Below the pieces are notes generated by a model, which did no database searches, was not told the origin of the DNA, and saw nothing but the letters and a program-made list of their open reading frames with translations. Below are positions 6,498-14,610 of a stretch of 15,756 nt of DNA, piece after piece. Position 1 is the first letter of the stretch. Each line of letters starts with the position of its first letter. The position numbers were made by a program, and so were the translations under genes. Origin of the DNA: an uncultured Clostridia bacterium (GTDB lineage: Bacteria; Bacillota; Clostridia; Peptostreptococcales; Anaerovoracaceae); NCBI GenBank assembly GCA_934277655.1, contig CAKQVC010000016.1:1-15756 (forward strand), given 5' to 3'.

Positions 6498-6803
6498 ATG
6501 AGAAGACAGCACAGGAGGCAGGAAGAAAAAGAGAATAGAGATAAACAGGTAAGTGATTGGCACAGCAACAGCAACAGATACTGCCACGGAAGAAGAGGAA
6601 GAAGAAAAGAAAGAAACAGAAAAGTGGCAGGATTCTGGCTGGGAATGCTGCTTGTTTTTCTGTTTGCGTTTGCAGGAACATTGGCTTTATTGACGGCAGA
6701 TGAGCGTTGCGCACAGGTCAGCGGCCAGCCGGCGGTGCTGGTAAAAACGGTAAATCTACTGGAAAGCGCAGGAGAAAGGATAGAAGGATTCAACCGAAGA
6801 TGA
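6498..6803 (+). CDS. Small single-pass membrane protein, function unknown (YqxA-like position)
   Basis: This is a 101-residue protein. Residues 1-42 are strongly basic (many Arg, with GRRGRRKERNRK just before the membrane segment). Residues about 43-65 are one hydrophobic helix (VAGFWLGMLLVFLFAFAGTLALL). About 35 residues follow, which by the positive-inside rule would lie outside the cytoplasm or in the intermembrane space of the forespore. AGGCGGG lies about seven bases before the ATG. In Bacillus subtilis the slot between spoIIP and lepA holds yqxA, also a small membrane protein. The position and one-helix design are similar, but I do not recognise sequence identity. A sporulation role is an inference from context only. 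Confidence 0.7.
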   Translation: MRRQHRRQEEKENRDKQVSDWHSNSNRYCHGRRGRRKERNRKVAGFWLGMLLVFLFAFAGTLALLTADERCAQVSGQPAVLVKTVNLLESAGERIEGFNRR

Positions 6804-6838
6804 CAAGTAGATAAGAGTAAAAGATCCTGAAAATCGTA

Positions 6839-6867
6839 TTGAACTGGCAGACGTTTTGGGGTAAAAT
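6839..6867 (+). promoter_or_regulatory. Sigma-A-type promoter of the lepA gene run
   Basis: TTGAAC (6839-6844) and TAAAAT (6862-6867) are 17 bases apart. The start would be near 6874, leaving a leader of about 100 bases before lepA. It separates the housekeeping run from the spore genes upstream. No terminator was seen between 6804 and this promoter. Confidence 0.7.
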
Positions 6868-6974
6868 AAAGTTGGATTAGTATGCTTTCGATGATTCTGG
6901 AGTAAATCGCAAGAAAAGAAAAAGGACAAGAAATCGGGCATGACTATATCACTTTATTACATCGCGAGGACAGT

Positions 6975-8783
6975 ATGGACTATCAGAAATATATCAGAAA
7001 TTTCAGCATTATTGCACATATCGACCATGGTAAATCCACTCTGGCAGACCGGATCATTGAAAAAACAGGTCTGGTTGCTCATAGAGACATGAAAGAACAG
7101 TTCTTGGACAATATGGAACTGGAACGGGAACGTGGTATTACCATCAAACTGCAGACGACGAGACTGGTGTATAAGGCACAGGATGGAAACGAATATATTT
7201 TCAACCTGATTGATACGCCAGGTCACGTGGACTTTAACTATGAAGTTTCCAGAAGCCTGGCAGCCTGTGAAGGCGCAGTGCTGGTGGTAGATGCGACGCA
7301 GGGAGTAGAAGCACAGACATTAGCGAACGTTTATCTGGCATTAGATGAAAATCTGGAGATCCTTCCAGTATTGAACAAGATTGATCTGGCATCTGCACGG
7401 CCGGATGAAACCAAAGAAGAAATCGAAGACGTTATAGGGCTGGACGCATCGGAAGCACCGCTGATTTCGGCAAAAGAGGGAATCGGAATTGAAGAACTTT
7501 TAGAAGACATCGTCAAGAATATTCCGGCACCCAGTGGAGATCCGGACGGCAAGCTGAAAGCGCTGATCTTTGACTCGAAATATGATAACTATAAAGGTGT
7601 TATCATTTATACAAGGATTTTTGACGGAGAAGTGAAAAGAGGCGATATGATCCGTCTGATGAACACGAATAAAAAATATGAAGTTACGGAAGTTGGCGTC
7701 TGCGCACCATCTCCGGTTCCGACGAATGTGCTGCGAGCAGGAGAAGTAGGCTACATCTGCGGCAGCATCAAGCAAGTGTCGGATGCGCGGGTAGGCGATA
7801 CAATCACACTGGATAACGATCCGACAGAAGAAACACTTCCAGGCTACAAAAAAGTACAGCCGATGGTTTACTGCGGTATCTATCCGGCAGAAGGCGAAAA
7901 ATACGAAAACGTTAAGGACGCACTGGAAAAACTGCAGGTTAACGATGCCGCCTTCCATTTCGAACCAGAAACATCAACAGCTCTTGGTTTTGGTTTCCGC
8001 TGCGGATTTTTGGGACTTCTGCACATGGAGATCATCGTAGAACGACTGGAAAGAGAATTCAACCTGGCGGTTATTACCACCTCTCCGAGTGTTATCTATA
8101 AAGTTGTCAAGACGGACGGAACCATTGAGATGATACAGAATCCTTCGAACCTTCCGGCACCGCAGGAGATCGACCATATTGAGGAACCAATTGTAAAAGC
8201 TGACATTATGATCCCAAATGAGTATGTGGGAAGCATCATGGAACTTTGTCAGGACAGACGTGGAACCATGATCCATATGGAATATATCACGCCGACCAGA
8301 GTGCAGCTGCATTATGAGATGCCGCTGAATGAAGTTATTTACGATTTTTTCGATGCATTGAAATCCAAGACCAGAGGATACGGCTCTCTGGACTATGAGT
8401 TCATCCGTTATGAAAAGTCCAATGTGGTAAAGATGGATGTGCTTTTGAATAAAGAACTGGTGGACGCATTCTCCATGATTGTCCACGAGTCCAAGGCTTA
8501 TGCAAGAGGTCGTTTTGTCTGCGAAAAGCTGAAGGAGATCATTCCGATGCATCAGTTCGAAGTGCCGATCCAGGCAGCCATCGGACAGAAGGTTATCGCA
8601 AGAGAAACGGTAAAAGCATATCGCAAGGACGTTATCGCAAAATGTTATGGCGGCGATATTTCAAGAAAGAAGAAGCTTCTGGAAAAACAGAAGGAAGGAA
8701 AAAAACGAATGAGACAGTTCGGTAAAGTCGAGGTTCCGCAGGAAGCCTTCACTGCCGTTCTGAAATATGATGATAACAAATAA
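6975..8783 (+). CDS. lepA: Elongation factor 4 (LepA), ribosome-associated GTPase
   Basis: This 602-residue translational GTPase acts on ribosomes under stress and in initiation or subunit maturation; its precise role is debated. The G1 loop AHIDHGKST (14-22), the G2-region RERGITIK, the G3 motif DTPGH (80-84) and the G4 motif NKID (134-137) are all intact. The EF-G-like domains follow, with [14 protein letters not shown]. The LepA-specific C-terminal domain ends with [30 protein letters not shown]. Length is typical. GAGGA lies about six bases before the ATG. It is followed by hemW after 20 bases, a pairing conserved across Bacillota. Confidence 0.98.
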   Translation: MDYQKYIRNFSIIAHIDHGKSTLADRIIEKTGLVAHRDMKEQFLDNMELERERGITIKLQTTRLVYKAQDGNEYIFNLIDTPGHVDFNYEVSRSLAACEGAVLVVDATQGVEAQTLANVYLALDENLEILPVLNKIDLASARPDETKEEIEDVIGLDASEAPLISAKEGIGIEELLEDIVKNIPAPSGDPDGKLKALIFDSKYDNYKGVIIYTRIFDGEVKRGDMIRLMNTNKKYEVTEVGVCAPSPVPTNVLRAGEVGYICGSIKQVSDARVGDTITLDNDPTEETLPGYKKVQPMVYCGIYPAEGEKYENVKDALEKLQVNDAAFHFEPETSTALGFGFRCGFLGLLHMEIIVERLEREFNLAVITTSPSVIYKVVKTDGTIEMIQNPSNLPAPQEIDHIEEPIVKADIMIPNEYVGSIMELCQDRRGTMIHMEYITPTRVQLHYEMPLNEVIYDFFDALKSKTRGYGSLDYEFIRYEKSNVVKMDVLLNKELVDAFSMIVHESKAYARGRFVCEKLKEIIPMHQFEVPIQAAIGQKVIARETVKAYRKDVIAKCYGGDISRKKKLLEKQKEGKKRMRQFGKVEVPQEAFTAVLKYDDNK

Positions 8784-8803
8784 AGAGAAGGGATTGACGG
8801 ATT

Positions 8804-9994
8804 ATGAAAAAAAGAGGGATCTATATTCACGTTCCCTTTTGCAGGAGTAAATGTCCGTACTGTGACTTTTATTCCATCCCGGATCACGATGATGAGCTGA
8901 GAGCAAGGTATACAGATGCTGTTTGCAAAGAAATTGAATATTATGGTATCCGGTGCAATGATAAAAAAATAGAAAGCATTTATTTTGGGGGAGGGACACC
9001 AACGATTCTGCTGTCAGAGCAATTTGCAGAAATCATGGACTGCATCCGGAACTATTTTCAACTGACTCATAAGGCAGAAGTTTCCATGGAATGCAACCCG
9101 GGAGCAGCATCCGTTGACCGGCTCCGAGGATATAAAAAAGCAGGGCTGAACCGCCTGAGCATCGGGGCACAGTCCTTTGACAACAACGTTTTGAAAATCC
9201 TGGGCAGAATCCATAATCGAAAAGACATTATCCGTGCTGTTGATATGGCGAGAAAAGCCGGACTGAGAAATATCAGTCTGGACCTGATGTTTGGTATTTC
9301 CGGGCAGACCTTTACATCCTGGATCGAATCTGTACAGCAGGCGATCGAGCTGAACCCGAAGCATATTTCCCTTTACAGCCTGGAGATCATGGAAAATACC
9401 AGATTTGGAGAGGATGCATTAAGCGGCATTTACCATGAAACGAAACCGGAGGACGACCGGCTGATGTATGAATATGCATTGAAAATCCTGGACGAGGCAG
9501 GTTTTCACCAGTATGAGATCTCCAATGTGGCGAAATCCAGACAGGAAAGCGTGCATAATCTGCGGTATTGGAACATGGGCGAATATCTGGGATTCGGGCC
9601 ATCGGCACATTCTTTCATGGAGAATGTGCGCTATTCGAATATTGCAGATGTGCGAAAATATGTTGATGCAATGGATCAGCTGGACCTGGGAAAAGATGTT
9701 TTCCTGGGAACAACCAATGCCTTGGGGACCGGGGCAGTTGACAGCTTTGTCAAGAATGCATATCGTGACAATGTTTCAGAGTACATGTTTACGGGACTAC
9801 GAAAGAATCAGGGAATCAGCAAAAAAGATTTTCACAGGCGGTTCGGCAAGGATCTTTGGGACATCTACAGGAAGGAAAAAGAAGCATTTCAGGATTTTGT
9901 AGATACAGGAGCAGCAGAAGAAGATGAACTGGGAATCAGGCTGACTGTAAAAGGAATGAATATTTCTAATCAGATTATGACGCTGTTCGTATAA
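8804..9994 (+). CDS. hemW: HemW-type radical SAM protein (heme chaperone)
   Basis: This 396-residue radical SAM protein is related to oxygen-independent coproporphyrinogen III oxidase. The iron-sulfur motif is C-x3-C-x2-C-x-F (Cys13, Cys17, Cys20, in [12 protein letters not shown]). True HemN has a fourth Cys where this protein has Phe, so HemW is the better name. FGGGTPT (61-67) is the SAM-binding glycine motif, then [19 protein letters not shown], and GFGPSAHSF in the barrel. A HemN C-terminal domain occupies about residues 310-396. HemW proteins bind heme and are proposed to insert it into respiratory enzymes. GAAGGGA precedes the ATG by about ten bases. Spacing to glpK is 16 bases, so they are probably cotranscribed. 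Such genes are often mis-annotated as hemN. Confidence 0.93.
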   Translation: MKKRGIYIHVPFCRSKCPYCDFYSIPDHDDELRARYTDAVCKEIEYYGIRCNDKKIESIYFGGGTPTILLSEQFAEIMDCIRNYFQLTHKAEVSMECNPGAASVDRLRGYKKAGLNRLSIGAQSFDNNVLKILGRIHNRKDIIRAVDMARKAGLRNISLDLMFGISGQTFTSWIESVQQAIELNPKHISLYSLEIMENTRFGEDALSGIYHETKPEDDRLMYEYALKILDEAGFHQYEISNVAKSRQESVHNLRYWNMGEYLGFGPSAHSFMENVRYSNIADVRKYVDAMDQLDLGKDVFLGTTNALGTGAVDSFVKNAYRDNVSEYMFTGLRKNQGISKKDFHRRFGKDLWDIYRKEKEAFQDFVDTGAAEEDELGIRLTVKGMNISNQIMTLFV

Positions 9995-10010
9995 AGACAG
10001 GAGAAATACC

Positions 10011-11504
10011 ATGGGAAAATATATTATGGCTCTGGATCAGGGAACGACCAGCTCAAGGTGTATCCTTTATGATAAACAGGGCAATATGGTAAGCGTTGCG
10101 CAGAAAGAGTTCACGCAGATTTATCCAAAAGCAGGCTGGGTCGAACACGACCCGATGGAAATCTGGTCAACGCAGATGGGTGTGGCGCAGGAAGCTATTT
10201 TAAAGGTAAATTGTACATATGAGGATATCGAAGCGATCGGTATAACCAACCAGAGAGAAACAACGGTAGTCTGGGATAAAGAGACCGGGATTCCGGTGTG
10301 CAATGCGATCGTGTGGCAGTGCAGGAGAACTGCAGAATATTGTGACCAGCTGATACAGGCAGGTTATGGGGATATGATCCGCAGCAAGACAGGACTTTTG
10401 ATTGATGCTTACTTCAGCGGAACGAAATTGAAATGGATCCTGGATCATGTGCCGGGGGCTCGTGAAAAAGCAGAAGCCGGAAAGCTTCTATTCGGCACGG
10501 TGGAAACCTGGCTGATCTGGAAACTGACGGACGGCAGAGTGCATGTGACGGATTATTCCAATGCATCCAGGACTATGATGTTCAATATCAATACTCTGGA
10601 ATGGGATGGTGAGATTCTGCAACTTCTGGATATACCAAGATCCATGCTGCCGCAGCCGAAACCATCCAGCTGCATTTTCGGGACTTCCAGTGAGAATATT
10701 TTCGGCGGACCGATCACAATCAGCGGGGCTGCAGGCGATCAGCAGTCGGCACTGTTCGGACAAACCTGTTTTCATGCAGGCGAAGGGAAAAATACTTACG
10801 GAACCGGATGCTTCCTGCTGATGAATATTGGTGAAAAACCGGTATTTTCTAATCATGGACTGGTTACGACCATCGCGTGGGGATTGGACGGCAAGGTAAA
10901 CTATGCACTGGAAGGGTCGGTGTTCGTATGTGGAGCCGCAATCCAGTGGCTGCGGGATGAACTCAACATACTGGAGCGTGCAGCTGATTCAGAGAAGATG
11001 GCGCTTGCTGTGCCGGACGCAGGCGGAGTTTATGTGGTTCCTGCGTTTGTAGGGCTGGGTGCACCATACTGGGATCCGTATGCCAGAGGTGCGGTTTTGG
11101 GAATTACCCGTGGTTCTAATAAGAATCATCTGGTAAGAGCAACTCTGGAATCGATGGCATATCAGACGAAAGATCTGATCGATGCCATGGCAGAAGACCT
11201 GGGCGAAAGTCTGGTAAGCCTGAAAGTAGACGGGGGTGCTTCGGCAAACAATTTCCTGATGCAATTTCAATCTGATATTCTGGGCTGCACAGTAAAACGT
11301 CCGAAATGCATTGAAACGACATCGCTGGGAGCTGCCTACCTTGCAGGTCTTGCGACAGGATACTGGGAAAGTACCGAAGATGTCGTCGAAAACTGGCAGG
11401 CTGACCGGACATTCGAGCCTGCTATGGATGAAGTAAAGAAAGGAGAACTTCTCAGAGGCTGGAACAAGGCGGTAAGCTGCGTGAAAGGCTGGGCGAAAGA
11501 ATAA
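10011..11504 (+). CDS. glpK: Glycerol kinase
   Basis: This 497-residue FGGY-family kinase phosphorylates glycerol to sn-glycerol 3-phosphate in the cytoplasm. Recognised blocks are [11 protein letters not shown] (6-16, nucleotide loop), [21 protein letters not shown] (77-90), [33 protein letters not shown] (241-251), [10 protein letters not shown] and [20 protein letters not shown]. In low-GC Gram-positives many GlpK proteins carry a His in the activation loop that HPr of the sugar phosphotransferase system phosphorylates. The corresponding stretch here appears to be SSENIFGG (about 226-233) without a His, so that control may be missing. AGGAG lies about seven bases before the ATG. No glpF, glpD or glpP is nearby. 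The gene stands where B. subtilis has the hrcA-dnaK cluster. Confidence 0.95.
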   Translation: MGKYIMALDQGTTSSRCILYDKQGNMVSVAQKEFTQIYPKAGWVEHDPMEIWSTQMGVAQEAILKVNCTYEDIEAIGITNQRETTVVWDKETGIPVCNAIVWQCRRTAEYCDQLIQAGYGDMIRSKTGLLIDAYFSGTKLKWILDHVPGAREKAEAGKLLFGTVETWLIWKLTDGRVHVTDYSNASRTMMFNINTLEWDGEILQLLDIPRSMLPQPKPSSCIFGTSSENIFGGPITISGAAGDQQSALFGQTCFHAGEGKNTYGTGCFLLMNIGEKPVFSNHGLVTTIAWGLDGKVNYALEGSVFVCGAAIQWLRDELNILERAADSEKMALAVPDAGGVYVVPAFVGLGAPYWDPYARGAVLGITRGSNKNHLVRATLESMAYQTKDLIDAMAEDLGESLVSLKVDGGASANNFLMQFQSDILGCTVKRPKCIETTSLGAAYLAGLATGYWESTEDVVENWQADRTFEPAMDEVKKGELLRGWNKAVSCVKGWAKE

Positions 11505-11513
11505 GATAAATTT

Positions 11514-12656
11514 ATGGGTGAACAGATAAAGCAAAGAGATTATATGTTTGACACGTTCAGGGGGCTGTTGATGTGGTCAATCCCGATCTCGCATTTTACG
11601 AGAGTAGCAGGACATTTCAGCCAGGCATCCCTTGGCGGTGTTGTGTATATTACAATCAATGTTTTTGTCATGCAGGCATTTGTATTCCTGTCAGGCTATT
11701 TTTCAAAAAAACCGGATCGTTCCAAGGAGACATCATTCCATACGTTCATGTGGCCGTATCTTCTGGGAATTCCGTTCTTTTATTTCGTAAGGCAGTATTT
11801 CTTCGGCAATGCAGTATTGCACTGGGATCAGCCGCCATTTGCACTTTGGTATTTGTGGGCACTTTTCTTTTACCGCTATTTTACGAAAGAGTGGATGAAG
11901 GTACCATATATATTGGAACTGAGCATTGTGGTGTATCTGCTGGCAGGACAGGTTCCGTTTTTTTCAGATCGTTTCGGACTGGGAAGGGTAGTTTCCTACT
12001 TCCCGTTCTTCGTCATGGCGGTATACTGCACAGGTGATCAGCTGAAGAAACTGCAGTGCCTGAAAAAATGGCATTGTTGGGCATTGGGTACTGCGTTGAT
12101 GGGAATTTCCTGCTTCTTGGCATTCTGCGTACCGCAGCTTCCGGTTGGTTTCTATTTATTAAAGAATCCGGCTTGTGAGCTGGGAATTACCTGGTACTGG
12201 GACATCATCGGCAGAGCAATGATCCTGTTTTTGGCATGGGGATGGATTATCCTGATGGTCAATATTCTTCCTAACAGGAAAAATTATCTGGCTTACATCG
12301 GCATGAATACGATGCCAATCTATATTTTCCATCTGATCGTCAGATATGCCATTAAGTTTAATGGCATCGGACTGGGCGTGATCCCGGTCAACAACTGGGT
12401 GGTATATTACGGTTTGATCTTTGGACTGGCATCCCTGTGTGCGGTAGGATTTTCTTCCAAACCGGTTGTAAAATTCTATGATTTCTTCGTAGAAGGAAGC
12501 TGGAAAATCTTCTGTTGGCTTCTTGACCGCATCAAAGATGTGCTGGCGCTGATTCATATTCCAGTGGAAAGCATCAAAAACTGGACGTTGCGCACGATCG
12601 GAGGAATCGGACAGGATGCTGAGCCGGAAACAAAAAAATCGGAGGATGCAATATGA
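11514..12656 (+). CDS. Multi-pass membrane acyltransferase, acyltransferase-3 / fucose 4-O-acetylase-like
   Basis: This 380-residue protein has about ten hydrophobic segments. Features of the acyltransferase-3 superfamily are visible: the N-terminal FDTFRG (12-17) with His27 at the end of the first helix, LWYLWAL (111-117), and YIGMNTMPIYIFH (261-273) with a late conserved His. Such proteins transfer acetyl or other acyl groups to cell-surface sugars or polymers; the acceptor here is unknown. A polar tail (about 340-380) is probably cytoplasmic. The start lies nine bases after the glpK stop with no good ribosome binding site; ATG 11544 (Met11) is an alternative, also with a weak site. Its stop overlaps the prmA start as ATGA, suggesting coupled translation. 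Confidence 0.82.
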   Translation: MGEQIKQRDYMFDTFRGLLMWSIPISHFTRVAGHFSQASLGGVVYITINVFVMQAFVFLSGYFSKKPDRSKETSFHTFMWPYLLGIPFFYFVRQYFFGNAVLHWDQPPFALWYLWALFFYRYFTKEWMKVPYILELSIVVYLLAGQVPFFSDRFGLGRVVSYFPFFVMAVYCTGDQLKKLQCLKKWHCWALGTALMGISCFLAFCVPQLPVGFYLLKNPACELGITWYWDIIGRAMILFLAWGWIILMVNILPNRKNYLAYIGMNTMPIYIFHLIVRYAIKFNGIGLGVIPVNNWVVYYGLIFGLASLCAVGFSSKPVVKFYDFFVEGSWKIFCWLLDRIKDVLALIHIPVESIKNWTLRTIGGIGQDAEPETKKSEDAI

Positions 12657-13618
12657 AATATATTGATGTAAAAATAGAAACGGGGATTGGTGGGCTGGAA
12701 CCTCTGATCTCGGCACTGATGGATCTGGGAATTACCGATACAGTGGTAGAAAATCCCCGCGATATCGAAGATCTCTTGAATAAAAAAAATGATTATGACT
12801 GGGATTACGTGGATGCGGAAGTGATGAAGCTGGGAGAAGAAACACCCAGCGTGCAGATTTTCCTGGATGCAGATGAAAGCGGAGAGCAAAAGCTTTGCGA
12901 AGTAAAAGAAGCGGTAAGCCGCTTAAAAAAGCAGGCAGAAAATGGTATCTTCGGCGAAGATCCGGATTTCGGAACATTGGAAATGGCGGTGCAGGTTGTC
13001 AACGATGAGGACTGGAAGGACAACTGGAAAGAGTACTTTAAGCCGCTTCGGGCAGGAACATCCATTGTGGTAAAGCCGACATGGGAAGACTATACACCGC
13101 ATCCGGGGGATAAGATCATTGAAATCGATCCGGGCATGGCTTTTGGAACCGGCGGTCATGAAACAACATCACTGTGCATCCGTCTGATGGAGGACTATCA
13201 GAAAGCGGGAGATACAGTGTTAGATGTGGGCTGTGGATCCGGGATTTTATCAATTGCCGGAGCACTGCTGGGAGCTTCGAAGGTAGTTGGGATTGAGATT
13301 GATCCGCAGGCGGTTGAAATTGCAAGAGAAAATATCCGGCTGAATCATGTGGAAAATGTGGCATCGGCGCAGTATGGAGATCTGACCGAAGGTATCGATA
13401 TGAAAGCTGATCTGATCGTAGCGAATCTGATGGCAGATCTGGTTATGATGCTGAGCAAGGACGTGGCAGCACATCTTGCACCCGGTGGAAAATATATCTC
13501 TTCAGGTATTCTCGTCGAAAAGGAAGAACTGGTGGCAGACACGATTCGTAGTCTGGGCTTTCGTATTGTCGAAATCCGTGAGGATGGCATGTGGTGTGCG
13601 ATCGTAGCAGAGTTATAA
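12653..13618 (+). CDS. prmA: Ribosomal protein L11 methyltransferase
   Basis: This 321-residue SAM-dependent methyltransferase tri-methylates amino groups of ribosomal protein L11. An N-terminal substrate-recognition domain (about 1-110) precedes the catalytic domain. Hallmarks are IDPGMAFGTGGHETT (158-172), the SAM loop DVGCGSGILSIA (191-202), GIEIDPQAVEIARENI (213-228), and VANLMADL (256-263) in the active-site position usually written N-I-L. GGAGG lies seven bases before the ATG. The ATGA overlap with the acyltransferase gene indicates translational coupling. prmA followed by rsmE is a widely conserved pair; here they are 105 bases apart. Confidence 0.96.
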   Translation: MKYIDVKIETGIGGLEPLISALMDLGITDTVVENPRDIEDLLNKKNDYDWDYVDAEVMKLGEETPSVQIFLDADESGEQKLCEVKEAVSRLKKQAENGIFGEDPDFGTLEMAVQVVNDEDWKDNWKEYFKPLRAGTSIVVKPTWEDYTPHPGDKIIEIDPGMAFGTGGHETTSLCIRLMEDYQKAGDTVLDVGCGSGILSIAGALLGASKVVGIEIDPQAVEIARENIRLNHVENVASAQYGDLTEGIDMKADLIVANLMADLVMMLSKDVAAHLAPGGKYISSGILVEKEELVADTIRSLGFRIVEIREDGMWCAIVAEL

Positions 13619-13723
13619 AGAGGATGGCTAGGAAGAAAGAGCGAAAACATGCTAAAGCAGGGCGTGCGAAAGGATAACAAACGATAAAAAAATGAGAGAA
13701 ACAAAAATGACAGAGGAGAAAAG

Positions 13724-14527
13724 ATGAGCAGATTCTTTGTTGAGGAAGAGGCAATTACGGGAGCACATGTTTATCTGGAAAAGCCGGAAGACATCAAGCA
13801 TTTGACGAAGGTTCTGCGAGGGCATGTCGGGGACTGCGTTTCTGTATCGGATGGAACCGAGTGGGAATACGAAACCGAGATCGAAGATATTCAGGAGACC
13901 TGTGTAACGCTTAGAATTGTAGATAAACAGAAGTTTGCAAGAGAGCCGGAAACGAGAGTGACGTTGTATCAGGGCATACCCAAGGCATCCAAGATGGAGA
14001 CGATCATTCAGAAAACGGTAGAGCTGGGAATTGACAGCATCGTGCCGGTATTTATGGAGCGTACGGTTGTCGTAGATAAAGGACAATTCGGGAAGAAGCT
14101 TTCCAGATGGCAGAAGATCAGCGATGAGGCAGTAAAGCAGTGCAAGAGAGGCGTGATCCCTAAGGTCAGGGAGCCCCTGAAATTCCCGGACATGGTTCAT
14201 GAGCTGGAAACCGCATATGATCTTGTCATCTGTCCTTACGAAAACGAAGAAAACAGAACGATAAAGGATTGCCTGCGGGGAGTGGCTTCCTCAGGAATCA
14301 AAAACGGAGCCAGAGTCGCTGTTATCATCGGACCGGAGGGCGGGTTCAGCGAGAATGAAATTCAAATGCTATCCAAGATTGTAATCGGCAGAGAGCAGAT
14401 GGTGGCAGACACTGATGCACCGTTTGAAAACAAAGTACAGATTGTTACCCTCGGCAAAACCATTCTCCGTACAGAGACGGCAGGAATGGCGGCGCTTGCC
14501 ATGATCATGTACGAGCTGGAACTGTAG
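13724..14527 (+). CDS. rsmE: 16S rRNA m3U1498 methyltransferase
   Basis: This 267-residue SPOUT (trefoil-knot) methyltransferase modifies U1498 of 16S rRNA. The N-terminal PUA-like domain begins MSRFFVEEE and contains HLTKVLRGHVGD. LYQGIPKASKMETIIQKTVELGI (81-103), VKQCKRGVIP (137-146), GPEGGFSENEI (203-213) and LGKTILRTETAG (243-254) define the family. Between GPEGG and LGKTIL there are about 35 residues, whereas E. coli RsmE has about 18, so an extra stretch of roughly 17 residues lies in or beside the knot. AGGAG precedes the ATG by about seven bases. It is the last gene of the run and is followed by a bidirectional terminator. Confidence 0.95.
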   Translation: MSRFFVEEEAITGAHVYLEKPEDIKHLTKVLRGHVGDCVSVSDGTEWEYETEIEDIQETCVTLRIVDKQKFAREPETRVTLYQGIPKASKMETIIQKTVELGIDSIVPVFMERTVVVDKGQFGKKLSRWQKISDEAVKQCKRGVIPKVREPLKFPDMVHELETAYDLVICPYENEENRTIKDCLRGVASSGIKNGARVAVIIGPEGGFSENEIQMLSKIVIGREQMVADTDAPFENKVQIVTLGKTILRTETAGMAALAMIMYELEL

Positions 14528-14560
14528 CGCCGCAGGAAAAAATTTATAAAAGCGAAAGAA

Positions 14561-14600
14561 AAAGCTCTCAGATGCTAGAATAGTCTCTGAAAGCTTTTTT
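14561..14600. terminator. Bidirectional terminator between rsmE and the M18 aminopeptidase
   Basis: AAAGCT (14561-14566) pairs with AGCTTT (14592-14597) and TCAGA (14568-14572) with TCTGA (14586-14590), with one mismatch between the two helices. T-runs follow on the plus strand (14595-14600) and, through the A-run before the stem, on the minus strand. It fits the convergent gene ends. Confidence 0.8.
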
Positions 14601-14610
14601 AGTTATAATC

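Noticed and set aside
8804..9994. Annotation as HemN coproporphyrinogen III dehydrogenase
   Set aside because: The fourth Cys of the HemN motif is replaced by Phe ([10 protein letters not shown]), which marks HemW-type proteins.
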